64,000 bases of DNA from positions 163,846-227,845 of the forward strand of contig NZ_AUFJ01000013.1 of NCBI RefSeq assembly GCF_000426445.1, given 5' to 3'. Numbering within the stretch: position 1 is the first letter of the stretch; each line of letters opens with the position of its first letter. Below are positions 55,311 to 63,736 of the stretch, in pieces. Under the pieces are notes generated by a model, which saw only the letters and a program-made list of their open reading frames with translations, was not told the DNA's origin and ran no database searches. The DNA comes from Brevibacterium album DSM 18261. Lineage in GTDB: Bacteria > Actinomycetota > Actinomycetes > Actinomycetales > Brevibacteriaceae. A program made the translations under genes and the position numbers.

Positions 55311-57116
55311 ATGGGTTTCTTGGAGCTTCGCGACTTCGGGGTCGACCTCCTGACGGACGAGGGCAGCAGCCGGCTCGTCGCGCAGGTGGACCTCTCGCTG
55401 GAGCGCGGTGAGCTGCTGTGCATCGTGGGGGAATCGGGCAGCGGCAAGACGCTGACCTCCCTCTCGCTCGCGCGGCTGCTGGAGTACACCTCGGCGACGG
55501 TTCCGGTGGGACATGCGGCGCTCGACGGCGAGGACCTCCTCGGCCTCGACCAGACCGCGATGAACCGGATCCGCGGGAGCGAGATCGGCGTGGTGTTCCA
55601 GGAGAGCATGGAGGCGCTCAACCCCAGCTGCCGGATCGAGGACCAGCTCGTCGAGGCGGCGAGGCGGATGGACCGCGAGGCCGCGCGGGCGAAGGCGCTG
55701 CGTCTCATGGAGGAGGTGGGCATTCCGGATCCGGCGGGGACGCTGCGGAAGTACCCGCACCAGCTCTCGGGCGGGATGCAGCAGCGGGTCATGATCGCGA
55801 TGGCGCTCATCAACGATCCGAGCCTCCTCATCGCGGACGAGCCGACCACGGCGCTCGACGTCACGGTTCAGGCGGAGATCCTCCGGATCATCAGGAACGA
55901 GCAGGCCACGAGGGACATGGCGTGCATCTTCATCACCCACGACATCGGCGTCGCCGCCTATATGGCCGACCGGATCGCCGTCATGTACTCCGGGCGAGTG
56001 GTCGAGGCCGCGCCGGCGCAGGAGCTCCTGGAGAACCCGCGGCATCCCTACACGCGCAGGCTCCTGGAGTGCATGCCGAAGGTGGGGAGGACCGGCGTCT
56101 CCCGGTTCGAGACGATTCCGGGGAGGGTGCCCAACCCCTCGCTCGAGATCATCGGCTGCCGGTTCCAGGACCGGTGCGCGTTCGCCACGGACGTGTGCCG
56201 GACCGAGACCCCGCAGCTCCTGCCCGTCTCGGCCCAGCACGAGGCCGCGTGCTGGAACCAGGAGGCGGTGGCCGCAGCGGGGTTCGCCGAGGACGCCGGG
56301 GCGGAGCCCGGCCGCAGCGAGGACACCGCCGGGCGCGCGGTGATCGCGCGTGCGGAGGACGTCTCGAAGAGCTATCGGAGCAGAGCGTCCCTGCGGCGCT
56401 CGCACGTCACTCGCGCCCTCGACGGGGTGAGCCTCGAGATCAGGGAGGGCGAGTTCCTCGGTCTGGTCGGCGAGAGCGGTTCGGGGAAGACGACGCTGGG
56501 CCGGATCCTCGCCGGGATCGAGACCGCGGATGCGGGAACGGTCTCGGTGCAGGGGCACGAGCACTCGCGGAGGAGGGCGGCCGTGCGGGAGCTCAGGCGG
56601 AACGTGCAGGTGGTCTTCCAGAACCCGCACGGCACGCTGGACCCGCGCCTGACGATCCGCGAATCGGTGTCGGAGCCGATGATCCACCTCGGCGGGCTGT
56701 CCAAGCGGCAGGCGCATGCGCGGGCGGCGGAGCTCATGAGCCAGGTGGGGCTGCCCGAGGAGTACCTCGACCACGTCCCGGACGCCCTCAGCGGCGGTCA
56801 GAAGCAGCGGGTCTCGATCGCGAGGGCCATCAGCATCAGCCCCGCCCTGCTGATCGCCGACGAACCGACCTCGGCCCTCGACGTCTCCGTGCAGGGGCAG
56901 ATCATGAACGTGCTCCTCGATCTGCGCGAACAGACCTCCGTCTCCTATCTGTTCATCACTCACAACCTCAATCTCGTCCTCAACGTGGCCGACCGCGTCG
57001 CGGTGATGCACGGCGGCCGGATCGTCGAGGTCGGCACCCCCGAGGAGATCATCGGCAGCCCGCGGACGGAGTACACCCGCAGGCTGCTCGCCGCGAACGT
57101 CGAGACTTCGATCTGA
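55311..57116 (+). CDS. Dipeptide/opine-type ABC transporter, two ATPases fused (DppD-DppF like)
   Basis: A 601-residue fusion of two ABC ATPases. First: Walker A GESGSGKTLTSLSL, signature LSGGMQQRVMIAMAL, Walker B LLIADEPTTALD, and the oligopeptide C-terminal region with FQDRCAFATDVC. Second: GESGSGKTTLGRIL, LSGGQKQRVSIARAI, LLIADEPTSALD. In most importers these are separate proteins (DppD and DppF, OppD and OppF); fused forms also occur, as in GsiA. GAGGAGG lies 6 bases before the ATG. It energises uptake with the binding protein and two permeases downstream. Confidence 0.94.
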   Translation: MGFLELRDFGVDLLTDEGSSRLVAQVDLSLERGELLCIVGESGSGKTLTSLSLARLLEYTSATVPVGHAALDGEDLLGLDQTAMNRIRGSEIGVVFQESMEALNPSCRIEDQLVEAARRMDREAARAKALRLMEEVGIPDPAGTLRKYPHQLSGGMQQRVMIAMALINDPSLLIADEPTTALDVTVQAEILRIIRNEQATRDMACIFITHDIGVAAYMADRIAVMYSGRVVEAAPAQELLENPRHPYTRRLLECMPKVGRTGVSRFETIPGRVPNPSLEIIGCRFQDRCAFATDVCRTETPQLLPVSAQHEAACWNQEAVAAAGFAEDAGAEPGRSEDTAGRAVIARAEDVSKSYRSRASLRRSHVTRALDGVSLEIREGEFLGLVGESGSGKTTLGRILAGIETADAGTVSVQGHEHSRRRAAVRELRRNVQVVFQNPHGTLDPRLTIRESVSEPMIHLGGLSKRQAHARAAELMSQVGLPEEYLDHVPDALSGGQKQRVSIARAISISPALLIADEPTSALDVSVQGQIMNVLLDLREQTSVSYLFITHNLNLVLNVADRVAVMHGGRIVEVGTPEEIIGSPRTEYTRRLLAANVETSI

Positions 57117-57177
57117 CCCCATGGCCTCCGGCTCCGTGCCGGGGCCCACGAACTCTGCGACCGCAGCGACGCGGATC

Positions 57178-57189
57178 GCCGTCATCCGA
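57178..57189. promoter_or_regulatory. Weak operator-like site before the binding-protein gene
   Basis: GCCGTCATCCGA matches the importer operator TCGGTCATCCGA at 10 of 12 positions but loses symmetry in the left arm. It ends just before the Shine-Dalgarno AAGGAG (57191). Could be chance. Confidence 0.3.
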
Positions 57190-57202
57190 GAAGGAGAACA
57201 CC

Positions 57203-58807
57203 ATGAAGAGAACAGCGAAGGCGGCAGCGCTTTCGGGCCTGCTCGCCTCGGCTCTGCTGCTGAGCGCCTGCGGGTCCTCGGGAGGCGCGGGCACCGCAGC
57301 TTCCGGGGCGGGCGGCGGTGAGCCCGCACAGGGCGGGACCGTCCGCGCCGCGATCGCCGGCGACCCCACGACGCTGGACATGGGCCTGAACACCGGTTCG
57401 CTCACCATCGTCCCGGGCATCAACATCTTCGAGAACCTGTTCGCGATGGACGAGAGCTTCGTCCCGCAGCCCATGCTCGCCGAGAGCTATGAGGTCTCCG
57501 AGGACTCGAGGATCTACACGATCCGGCTCCGCGAGGGCGTGACCTTCCACAACGGCGAGCCGATGGAGGCCGAGGACGTGGTCGCGAGCCTCGAGCGCTG
57601 GCAGCAGATCAGCGCGACGGGCACGGCCGCGGCCGCGGCCATCGAATCGGTCACCGCCGATGACGCGTCGACCGTCACGATCCAGCTCACGCAGCCGCGC
57701 TACTCGCTGCTGGCCGATCTCGCCGGCGCGATCCAGGGCGCGATCATCATTCCCGCGGAGGTCGCCGAGGCGGCGGGCGAGTCGCCCATCCCGACCGAGG
57801 AGATCATCGGCACCGGTCCGTTCGAGGTCGAGTCCTACACGACCGGCACGGGGATCAAGCTGGTGCGGTACGAGGACTACGCCCCCTCCGAGGCCGAGTC
57901 CAGCGGCCTCTCGGGTGAGAAGACGGCGTATGTCGACGCCATCGAGTACTCGTTCGTCGCGGACCCCAACCAGCAGCTCAACGGCCTCAAGGCCGGACAG
58001 TACGACTGGGCGCAGTCGATCTCGGCGGACCAGTACGAACCGCTCCAGAACGATCCGCAGCTGGACGTCTTCACCGTGAAGTCGAGCCTCATCGCGACCG
58101 TCCTGCTCAACCACAACGAGAATTCGGCCTTCAGCTCCGTCGAGGCGCGCCGAGCGCTCAACAAGGCGATCGACAAGAAGGCGATGGCACAGGCCTCCTT
58201 CGGGCCCGAGGACCTGTGGTCCCCGCTGAACGGCTCCTTCGCGCTCCCGGAGAACGCGCCCATGCACTCCGAGGCGGGCAGCGAGGTCTACGAGGAGCAC
58301 GATCCCGAGGCCGCCGCGGCGGAGTTCGCGGAGCTCGGGATCGACCGGCCCATCCGCATCTTCACCTCGCAGACCTACCCGAAGTACTACCAGATGGCGG
58401 TGGTCCTGCAGAGCGTCCTCGAGGAGGCCGGACTCGAGGTCGACGTGCAGATCTACGATTTCCCGACCATGATCTCGAAGCTCACGGAGGAGCCGGAGAG
58501 CTGGGACATCTCGATGACTGCCTTCTCCGGCGCGGTGTCCGCCCCCTCCCAGGTGCTCTTCCTCTCGCCCAGCTGGCCCGGTGAGTACAGCAGCGAGACG
58601 ATGGACGGCCTCATGGCCGACTACAGCGCCTCGACCTCGGAGGAGGAGGCGCGGGCCGCCGTCGATGCGATCCACGAGGAGATCTGGAACGATCTCCCGG
58701 CCATCTCGATCGCTCCCAACCGGACCCTGGGGACCAAGTCGAAGAAGCTCCAGGACATGAGCGACTTCTCCAGCGGCATCTTCTGGAACGCCCACCTCGG
58801 TGAGTGA
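57203..58807 (+). CDS. Solute-binding lipoprotein, peptide/opine family 5 (SBP_bac_5)
   Basis: A 534-residue extracytoplasmic binding protein: signal peptide with lipobox LLSAC (Cys23), a Gly/Ala-rich spacer, then the family 5 core (GGTVRAAIAGDPTTLD, YTIRLREGVTFHNGEPM, GTGPFEVESYTTGTG, ARRALNKAIDK). It captures the solute outside and hands it to the permeases. Family 5 includes binders of peptides, opines, glutathione, nickel and oligosaccharides, so the ligand is open. AAGGAG precedes ATG 57203; longer readings run through the ATPase gene. Confidence 0.94.
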   Translation: MKRTAKAAALSGLLASALLLSACGSSGGAGTAASGAGGGEPAQGGTVRAAIAGDPTTLDMGLNTGSLTIVPGINIFENLFAMDESFVPQPMLAESYEVSEDSRIYTIRLREGVTFHNGEPMEAEDVVASLERWQQISATGTAAAAAIESVTADDASTVTIQLTQPRYSLLADLAGAIQGAIIIPAEVAEAAGESPIPTEEIIGTGPFEVESYTTGTGIKLVRYEDYAPSEAESSGLSGEKTAYVDAIEYSFVADPNQQLNGLKAGQYDWAQSISADQYEPLQNDPQLDVFTVKSSLIATVLLNHNENSAFSSVEARRALNKAIDKKAMAQASFGPEDLWSPLNGSFALPENAPMHSEAGSEVYEEHDPEAAAAEFAELGIDRPIRIFTSQTYPKYYQMAVVLQSVLEEAGLEVDVQIYDFPTMISKLTEEPESWDISMTAFSGAVSAPSQVLFLSPSWPGEYSSETMDGLMADYSASTSEEEARAAVDAIHEEIWNDLPAISIAPNRTLGTKSKKLQDMSDFSSGIFWNAHLGE

Positions 58808-58810
58808 CCC

Positions 58811-59752
58811 ATGCTGATCACTGTCCTGAGACGGCTCCGGGATCTGGTCCTCGTCCTGCTCCTCGTGGGGACGGCGGCGTTCCTGCTCATCCACATGATC
58901 CCGGGGTCGCCGGCGGCCGCGCTGCTGGGCCCCTATGCGACCAAGGAGCAGATCGACGCGCTGACGGCGTCCATGGGCCTGGGCGCGCCGCTGTACGTGC
59001 AGTACCTCACGTGGCTGGGCAACCTCGTGAGGGGGGACCTGGGCTTCTCCAGCTCCTTCTCGCTGCCCGTGCTCGATGTGATCGCCGCGCATGCGATGCC
59101 CACCGTGACGATCGCGATCGCGAGCACCGTGCTGAGCCTGCTGATCTCCGTTCCGCTGGCCGTGTACTCGGTCGCGAAGCCGCGGTCGGTGATCTCGCGC
59201 TTCGTGCCGGGCCTCAGCGCGGTGTTCCTGGCGATGCCGACGTTCTGGTTCGCGCTGCTGCTCATCCTGGTCTTCGCCGTCACCATCCAGATCTTCCCGA
59301 CGGCGGGATACGTCCCGCCGGGGGAGGGGCTGGGCCTGTTCGCGCTGCACATCGCGCTGCCCACGGTGGTGCTCGCCTCGCATCAGGTGGCGCTGTTCGT
59401 CTCCACGCTCCGCGAGGGGGTGACGGGCGAGCTGCTCAAGAGCTATGTGCGGACCGCCCGTGCGAAGGGCCTGGGGGAGACCGCGGTCCTGGTCCGCCAT
59501 GTGCTGAAGAACTCCCTGCTGTCCCTCATCACGGTGGCCGCCAACAGCTTCGGCGCGCTGCTCGGCGGGGCGGTCATCACGGAGACGATCTTCTCCATCC
59601 CGGGCTGGGGGCTGACCATGTACAACGCGATCACGGCGCGCGACTACGCGCTCGTGGTGGGGCTGACCATGACCTTCGCCCTGCTGTTCGTGGTCGTGAA
59701 CTTCGTTGCCGACCTGCTCTACGGAGTCGTGAACCCGAAGGTGCGTGTGTGA
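58811..59752 (+). CDS. ABC importer permease (DppB-like)
   Basis: A 313-residue membrane protein with six hydrophobic segments: FLLIHMIPGSPA at the start as in DppB/OppB, a conserved periplasmic loop after helix 1, and the coupling EAA loop YVRTARAKGLGETAVLVRHVLKN. It starts three bases after the binding-protein stop and its stop overlaps the next start as TGATG. Confidence 0.94.
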   Translation: MLITVLRRLRDLVLVLLLVGTAAFLLIHMIPGSPAAALLGPYATKEQIDALTASMGLGAPLYVQYLTWLGNLVRGDLGFSSSFSLPVLDVIAAHAMPTVTIAIASTVLSLLISVPLAVYSVAKPRSVISRFVPGLSAVFLAMPTFWFALLLILVFAVTIQIFPTAGYVPPGEGLGLFALHIALPTVVLASHQVALFVSTLREGVTGELLKSYVRTARAKGLGETAVLVRHVLKNSLLSLITVAANSFGALLGGAVITETIFSIPGWGLTMYNAITARDYALVVGLTMTFALLFVVVNFVADLLYGVVNPKVRV

Positions 59753-60768
59753 TGACCGAGATGACGACTGCGGCGGCGGGAGCGGGAGCATCCGTCCCCA
59801 CCGCCGGACCGGCCGCTGCGGCGGCGCGGGCGAGGAGACCCGGCCAGCTCGTGCGGTTCGTGGTCAGGGATCCGTCCACGGCGTTCTGGTCCGCGGTGTT
59901 CGCGGCGATGGTGCTGCTGAGTCTGCTGGGGCCGTTCGTGCTCCCCTCGCACTCCGCGATGGAGCCGGCCGACCGCCTGCTGGGGCCCAGCGGGGAGCAC
60001 TGGTTCGGCACGGACGAGTACGGCCGGGACATCCTCGCGCGCACGGTCTACGCGGGCCGCGTCTCGCTGGGCATCGGCCTCCTCGTCACCCTCATAGCGG
60101 TGGTCTGCGGTGTGCTGCTCGGCGCGATCGCGGCCTGGTGGAAGCCCACCTCTGCGGTGGTGCTGCGCCTCATGGACGGGATCCTCGCCTTCCCGCCCAT
60201 CGTGCTCGCGATGGCCCTGCTGGTGACGCTCCAGAACGGCATCATCAGCGTGGTCGTGGGCCTGGGGATCGTCTTCACCCCCTACATCGCCCGCGTCGTG
60301 TACGCGCGGGTGCTCGCGCTCAAGGAGGAGGGCTATGTGACGGCGGCGACGGCCTCGGGCGTCTCCCCGGTGCGGAACATCCTCGTCCACATCCTGCCCA
60401 ACTGCGCGCCGGCGATCTTCATCCAGGCGATCTTCGTGTACGCGAACGCGCTCATCGCGGACGCCTCGCTCAGCTTCCTGGGCCTGGGCGTCCAGCCGCC
60501 GACCCCCACGTGGGGCAACATGATCGGCGAGGCGCGGTACTTCCTGTCCGTCGCGCCGACCTTCATCCTCTTCCCGGGCATCGCGATCATCGCGAGCGTG
60601 CTCGCGCTCAACCTGGCCGGCGACGGGCTGCGCGCGCTCATCGATCCGCGTGCGCGCGCCGTCAGCAGCCTGCAGTACATCCGGAGGAGGGCGGCGCGCA
60701 GGCGGCGCGGCGGGCGGGACGCGGCCTCCGGGGCGGCCGAGGCGGTCTCCGGGGCGAGTGCGCGATGA
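59752..60768 (+). CDS. ABC importer permease (DppC-like)
   Basis: A 338-residue membrane protein: an Ala-rich hydrophilic N-terminus, GPSGEHWFGTDEYGRDILART (the DppC/OppC periplasmic block), EEGYVTAATASGVSPVRNILVHILPN as the EAA coupling loop, and FLGLGVQPPTPTWG near the end. It pairs with the DppB-like permease. The C-terminal tail is Arg-rich. Longer readings of this frame cross the preceding permease. Confidence 0.94.
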   Translation: MTEMTTAAAGAGASVPTAGPAAAAARARRPGQLVRFVVRDPSTAFWSAVFAAMVLLSLLGPFVLPSHSAMEPADRLLGPSGEHWFGTDEYGRDILARTVYAGRVSLGIGLLVTLIAVVCGVLLGAIAAWWKPTSAVVLRLMDGILAFPPIVLAMALLVTLQNGIISVVVGLGIVFTPYIARVVYARVLALKEEGYVTAATASGVSPVRNILVHILPNCAPAIFIQAIFVYANALIADASLSFLGLGVQPPTPTWGNMIGEARYFLSVAPTFILFPGIAIIASVLALNLAGDGLRALIDPRARAVSSLQYIRRRAARRRRGGRDAASGAAEAVSGASAR

Positions 60769-60814
60769 GGCACACCGGACAGCAGACGACGATCTTTGTG
60801 AAAGTGAGCATCCG

Positions 60815-63031
60815 ATGACGGCACGCATCCTCAAGGACCCCTATGGAATCGCCCACCTGTGGGCCGAGACCGACCCCGAGGCGTTCGAGCTCCAGGGCCA
60901 CCAGCACGCGCGCGAGCGGCTGTGGTCGATGGAGGTCTCACGCCTGCGCGGCGAGGGCCGCTGGGCCGAGGTGGTCGGGGCCGAGGCGGTGGCCGGGGAC
61001 GCACTCGCGCGGCGCCTGGGCGGGCGTGCGAACTCCGAGCGCGACCTCCTCGCGCACTCCCCGCAGACGCGGGAGGTCCTCGAGGCGTACGCCTGCGGGG
61101 TCAACCGCTGCATCGCCGAGCGCGCCTACGATGCGGCCGAGTTCGAGCACCTCGGCTGGGAGCCTGCGGAATGGACCCCGGCGGACTGCCTCACCGTGGC
61201 GCGCCAGCGCGGGTTCCTCATGGGGTCGGTGTGGTTCAAGCTGTGGCGGGCGATCGTGGCGCTGAGCCGCCCGGACCTCGACGTGAGCCGCTTCCGGTAC
61301 CACGCGGCTGACGAGGAGCTGCGGGTGGTGCCGGCCGGCAGCAGAGCGCCGAGGGCGACCCTCTCCGCCGAGGCCGCGGCCTCCCTCGCAGAGGCGCTGC
61401 GCGGGCACTTCGTGCCGCAGGAGACCGGGGGCGGCTCGAACAACTTCGTGATCGCCGGCTCCCGGACTTCCACGGGCATGCCGATCGTGGCGGGCGATCC
61501 GCACCGAGCCTTCGAGTTTCCTGCCATGTACTACCAGATGCACGTGCGGGGCGGGACCTTCGACGCCATCGGCTTCACGGTCCCCGGTGTGCCCGGATTC
61601 CCGCACTTCGCCCACAACGGCACCGTGGCTTGGGGGCTCACCCACACGTTCGCGGACATCCACGATCTCTACGTGCACGATCTCGGGGAGCTGGAGGAGC
61701 GCATCGAGCAGCGGCCGGAGGAGTACCGCGTGCGTGAGGAGACCCTCCGGGTGCGCGAGGGCGAGGACGTCCGGATCGAGGTCGTCGACACTCCGGAGGG
61801 GCCGCTGGTCACCGAGCGTGGCGGCGCCGGTGGCGGTGCGCTCAGTCTGAAATCGGCGCAGTTCCGCGATGCCGACAGGAGCCTCGACATCACCCTGCCC
61901 ATGCTGCGGGCGCGCACCACGACGGAGTTCATCGACGCAATGGAGCCCTGGGGGGTTCTGGACAGCAACCTCGTGTGCGCGGACCTGTCCGGGGACATCG
62001 AGTACGGGGCCCGGGGACGGGTGCCCGTGCGGTCGGCGGAGAACGGGCTGCTGCCGGTGCCGGCCTCGGACGAGGGGCACCGCTGGCACGGGTACGTGCC
62101 GTTCGCGGACATGCCCCGGGAGAAGAATCCGGCCTCGGGCTTCCTGGTGACGGCGAACAATCGGGTCTGCGATGCGCTGCCGGACGGCACGTACTTCTGC
62201 ACGGATGCGCACCCCTCCTACCGTGCGGACAGGCTCTCGCAGCTGATCGCCGAGGCAGACGAGGTCAGTCCCGCACAGGCCGCGGGGTTCCTCGAGGACA
62301 CGAGCTCCGCCGTCGCGCGCGAGGTGGTCGCCCTGCTGGCGGACCTGTCCGGTGAGGCCGTGGCCTCCGGGAGCGACAGGGGAGCGGCCGGGAGGCTGGC
62401 CGCTCTGGTCGCGTGGGATGGGGAGATGGCGGCCGAGTCGACGGCCGCCGCGGACTATGCGCGGATCCGCTGGACGCTGGCCGCCCGGGTCTTTGCCGAG
62501 CTGGGGATCGACTGCGGGCTGAACCCCGCGGGCGCTGCCCTGCCGGTGGCCGAGGCTCAGGGGGTGACGGAGGTGTGGTGGATGCTGCCCGTCCTGCTCC
62601 GGGACCCCGAAGGCGTGATCGTCCGGGAGCGCCTGTCCGCACTCGCGGCGGAGGCGATCGCGGAGGTGCTGACCGGCACGGAGGTCTGCCGCTGGGATGC
62701 GCTGCACACGGTGCGCTTCCTGCCGCTGTCCGGTCCGAGCCTGTTCGCCGAAGTCAGGCCGGAGGGTGCTGCCGTGGGAGGGGACAACGAGACGGTCCTC
62801 GCCAACGGGTGCGTCGCAGCGGGAGGGCTGCGCGCCGTCTACGGTCCGGTGGCCAAGTACGTCTTCGACCTCGCGGATCTGGCGCACGGCAGTCGGTGGG
62901 TCTCGCTCACCGGCACTGCGGGCTCACCCGTCCGGGCCGAGTCGATGAGCCAGCACGCGAACTGGGCACAGGGCGACCTGGTGCCGATGATCTATGATTG
63001 GGAGGACTGCAGAATAAAAGCGGAGGCCTGA
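60815..63031 (+). CDS. Penicillin acylase family Ntn-hydrolase, apparently cytoplasmic
   Basis: A 738-residue precursor. The N-terminal nucleophile after autoproteolysis is probably Ser208 in GGGSNNFVIAGSRTS, with GDPHRAFEFPAMYYQMHVRGG, HNGTVAWGLTHTFADIHDLY and a C-terminal SQHANWAQGD typical of the family (penicillin acylases, AHL acylases, other amide hydrolases). Unlike secreted relatives it starts MTARILKDPYGIAHLW with no signal peptide, so it would act inside the cell on imported substrate. Start at ATG 60815 lacks a strong Shine-Dalgarno. It is followed by the TetR gene at a 2-base gap. Substrate: an N-acyl amine of unknown kind. Confidence 0.9.
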   Translation: MTARILKDPYGIAHLWAETDPEAFELQGHQHARERLWSMEVSRLRGEGRWAEVVGAEAVAGDALARRLGGRANSERDLLAHSPQTREVLEAYACGVNRCIAERAYDAAEFEHLGWEPAEWTPADCLTVARQRGFLMGSVWFKLWRAIVALSRPDLDVSRFRYHAADEELRVVPAGSRAPRATLSAEAAASLAEALRGHFVPQETGGGSNNFVIAGSRTSTGMPIVAGDPHRAFEFPAMYYQMHVRGGTFDAIGFTVPGVPGFPHFAHNGTVAWGLTHTFADIHDLYVHDLGELEERIEQRPEEYRVREETLRVREGEDVRIEVVDTPEGPLVTERGGAGGGALSLKSAQFRDADRSLDITLPMLRARTTTEFIDAMEPWGVLDSNLVCADLSGDIEYGARGRVPVRSAENGLLPVPASDEGHRWHGYVPFADMPREKNPASGFLVTANNRVCDALPDGTYFCTDAHPSYRADRLSQLIAEADEVSPAQAAGFLEDTSSAVAREVVALLADLSGEAVASGSDRGAAGRLAALVAWDGEMAAESTAAADYARIRWTLAARVFAELGIDCGLNPAGAALPVAEAQGVTEVWWMLPVLLRDPEGVIVRERLSALAAEAIAEVLTGTEVCRWDALHTVRFLPLSGPSLFAEVRPEGAAVGGDNETVLANGCVAAGGLRAVYGPVAKYVFDLADLAHGSRWVSLTGTAGSPVRAESMSQHANWAQGDLVPMIYDWEDCRIKAEA

Positions 63032-63033
63032 GA

Positions 63034-63618
63034 ATGCCCAAGATCATCGATCACGACAAGAGGCGAGATGAATTCGCCGAGGCTGTCTGCCGACTGATCG
63101 TGCGAGAAGGGGCGGCGCAGGTCACGACTCGACAGATCGCCGCCGAGGCGGGATATTCGACGGGCATTCTCGCTCACTATTTCGCTGACAAGAGCGAAGT
63201 GATGAGATACGCGCTGATGTACTCCCACCGGGAGATCTACAAATTCGTGGATCCGGGTTCCCTGAAAGGGCTCGAAGGGCTCTACGCATTCATGCGGGCA
63301 TGTCTTCCCCTCGATGAGCGGAGGGTGTTCCTCGCCCAGGTGGAGGCGAGCTACTTCGGCCTCGCGGTGGGCGATGGCGGCATCGGGCGGGTCGTGGTGA
63401 AGGAGTTCGAGGCGTTCAACAGCATCGTCGCCGATCTCATCGAGTCCGCGGTGGAGGAGGGCACGCTGATTCCCGCTGCCAAGGACGGCGATCTCGTCTC
63501 CACCCTGCGGCTGGTGATGGACGGGATCAGCTTCCGGGTCGCGGTGGGCAGGCGGCTGTCCCCCGAGGCGCAGCTGAAGATGCTCGACCGCGTGGTGGAC
63601 GAGTACCGGAGGGAGTGA
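63034..63618 (+). CDS. TetR family regulator of the catabolic island
   Basis: A 194-residue protein: helix-turn-helix at residues ~8-50 (VTTRQIAAEAGYSTGILAHYFADKSEV is the recognition region, here quoted as VTTRQIAAEAGYS then GILAHYFADKSEV) and a C-terminal all-helical domain of the BetI-like type. GGAGG stands before ATG 63034. It is the last gene of the operon and the obvious candidate to bind the TCGGTYAWCCGA dyads at 50407, 52046 and 55265. Codon use at its 5' end is less GC-rich than its neighbours. Confidence 0.85.
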   Translation: MPKIIDHDKRRDEFAEAVCRLIVREGAAQVTTRQIAAEAGYSTGILAHYFADKSEVMRYALMYSHREIYKFVDPGSLKGLEGLYAFMRACLPLDERRVFLAQVEASYFGLAVGDGGIGRVVVKEFEAFNSIVADLIESAVEEGTLIPAAKDGDLVSTLRLVMDGISFRVAVGRRLSPEAQLKMLDRVVDEYRRE

Positions 63619-63671
63619 GCCTCCGCTCCTGCGCTGTCCCTTCCTCATGCCTCCCGCTCCTCCGAGCTGCG

Positions 63672-63708
63672 TCTGCGCACCTGCCGTTCAGCACGGCAGG
63701 TGCGCAGA
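63672..63708. terminator. Perfect 16-bp hairpin between convergent genes
   Basis: Arms 63672-63687 and 63693-63708 (TCTGCGCACCTGCCGT and complement) with a 5-base loop, 53 bases after the TetR stop and 28 bases before the end of the aldehyde dehydrogenase gene. It should serve as a two-way terminator, although no T-tract is present. Confidence 0.6.
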
Positions 63709-63736
63709 TGTCATTCTGGTGGGTGCGAGGGGTGCC

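Noticed and set aside
60804..60815. Fifth copy of the TCGGTYAWCCGA operator, before the acylase
   Set aside because: Only 8 of 12 bases match, and the right half overlaps the start codon of the gene.
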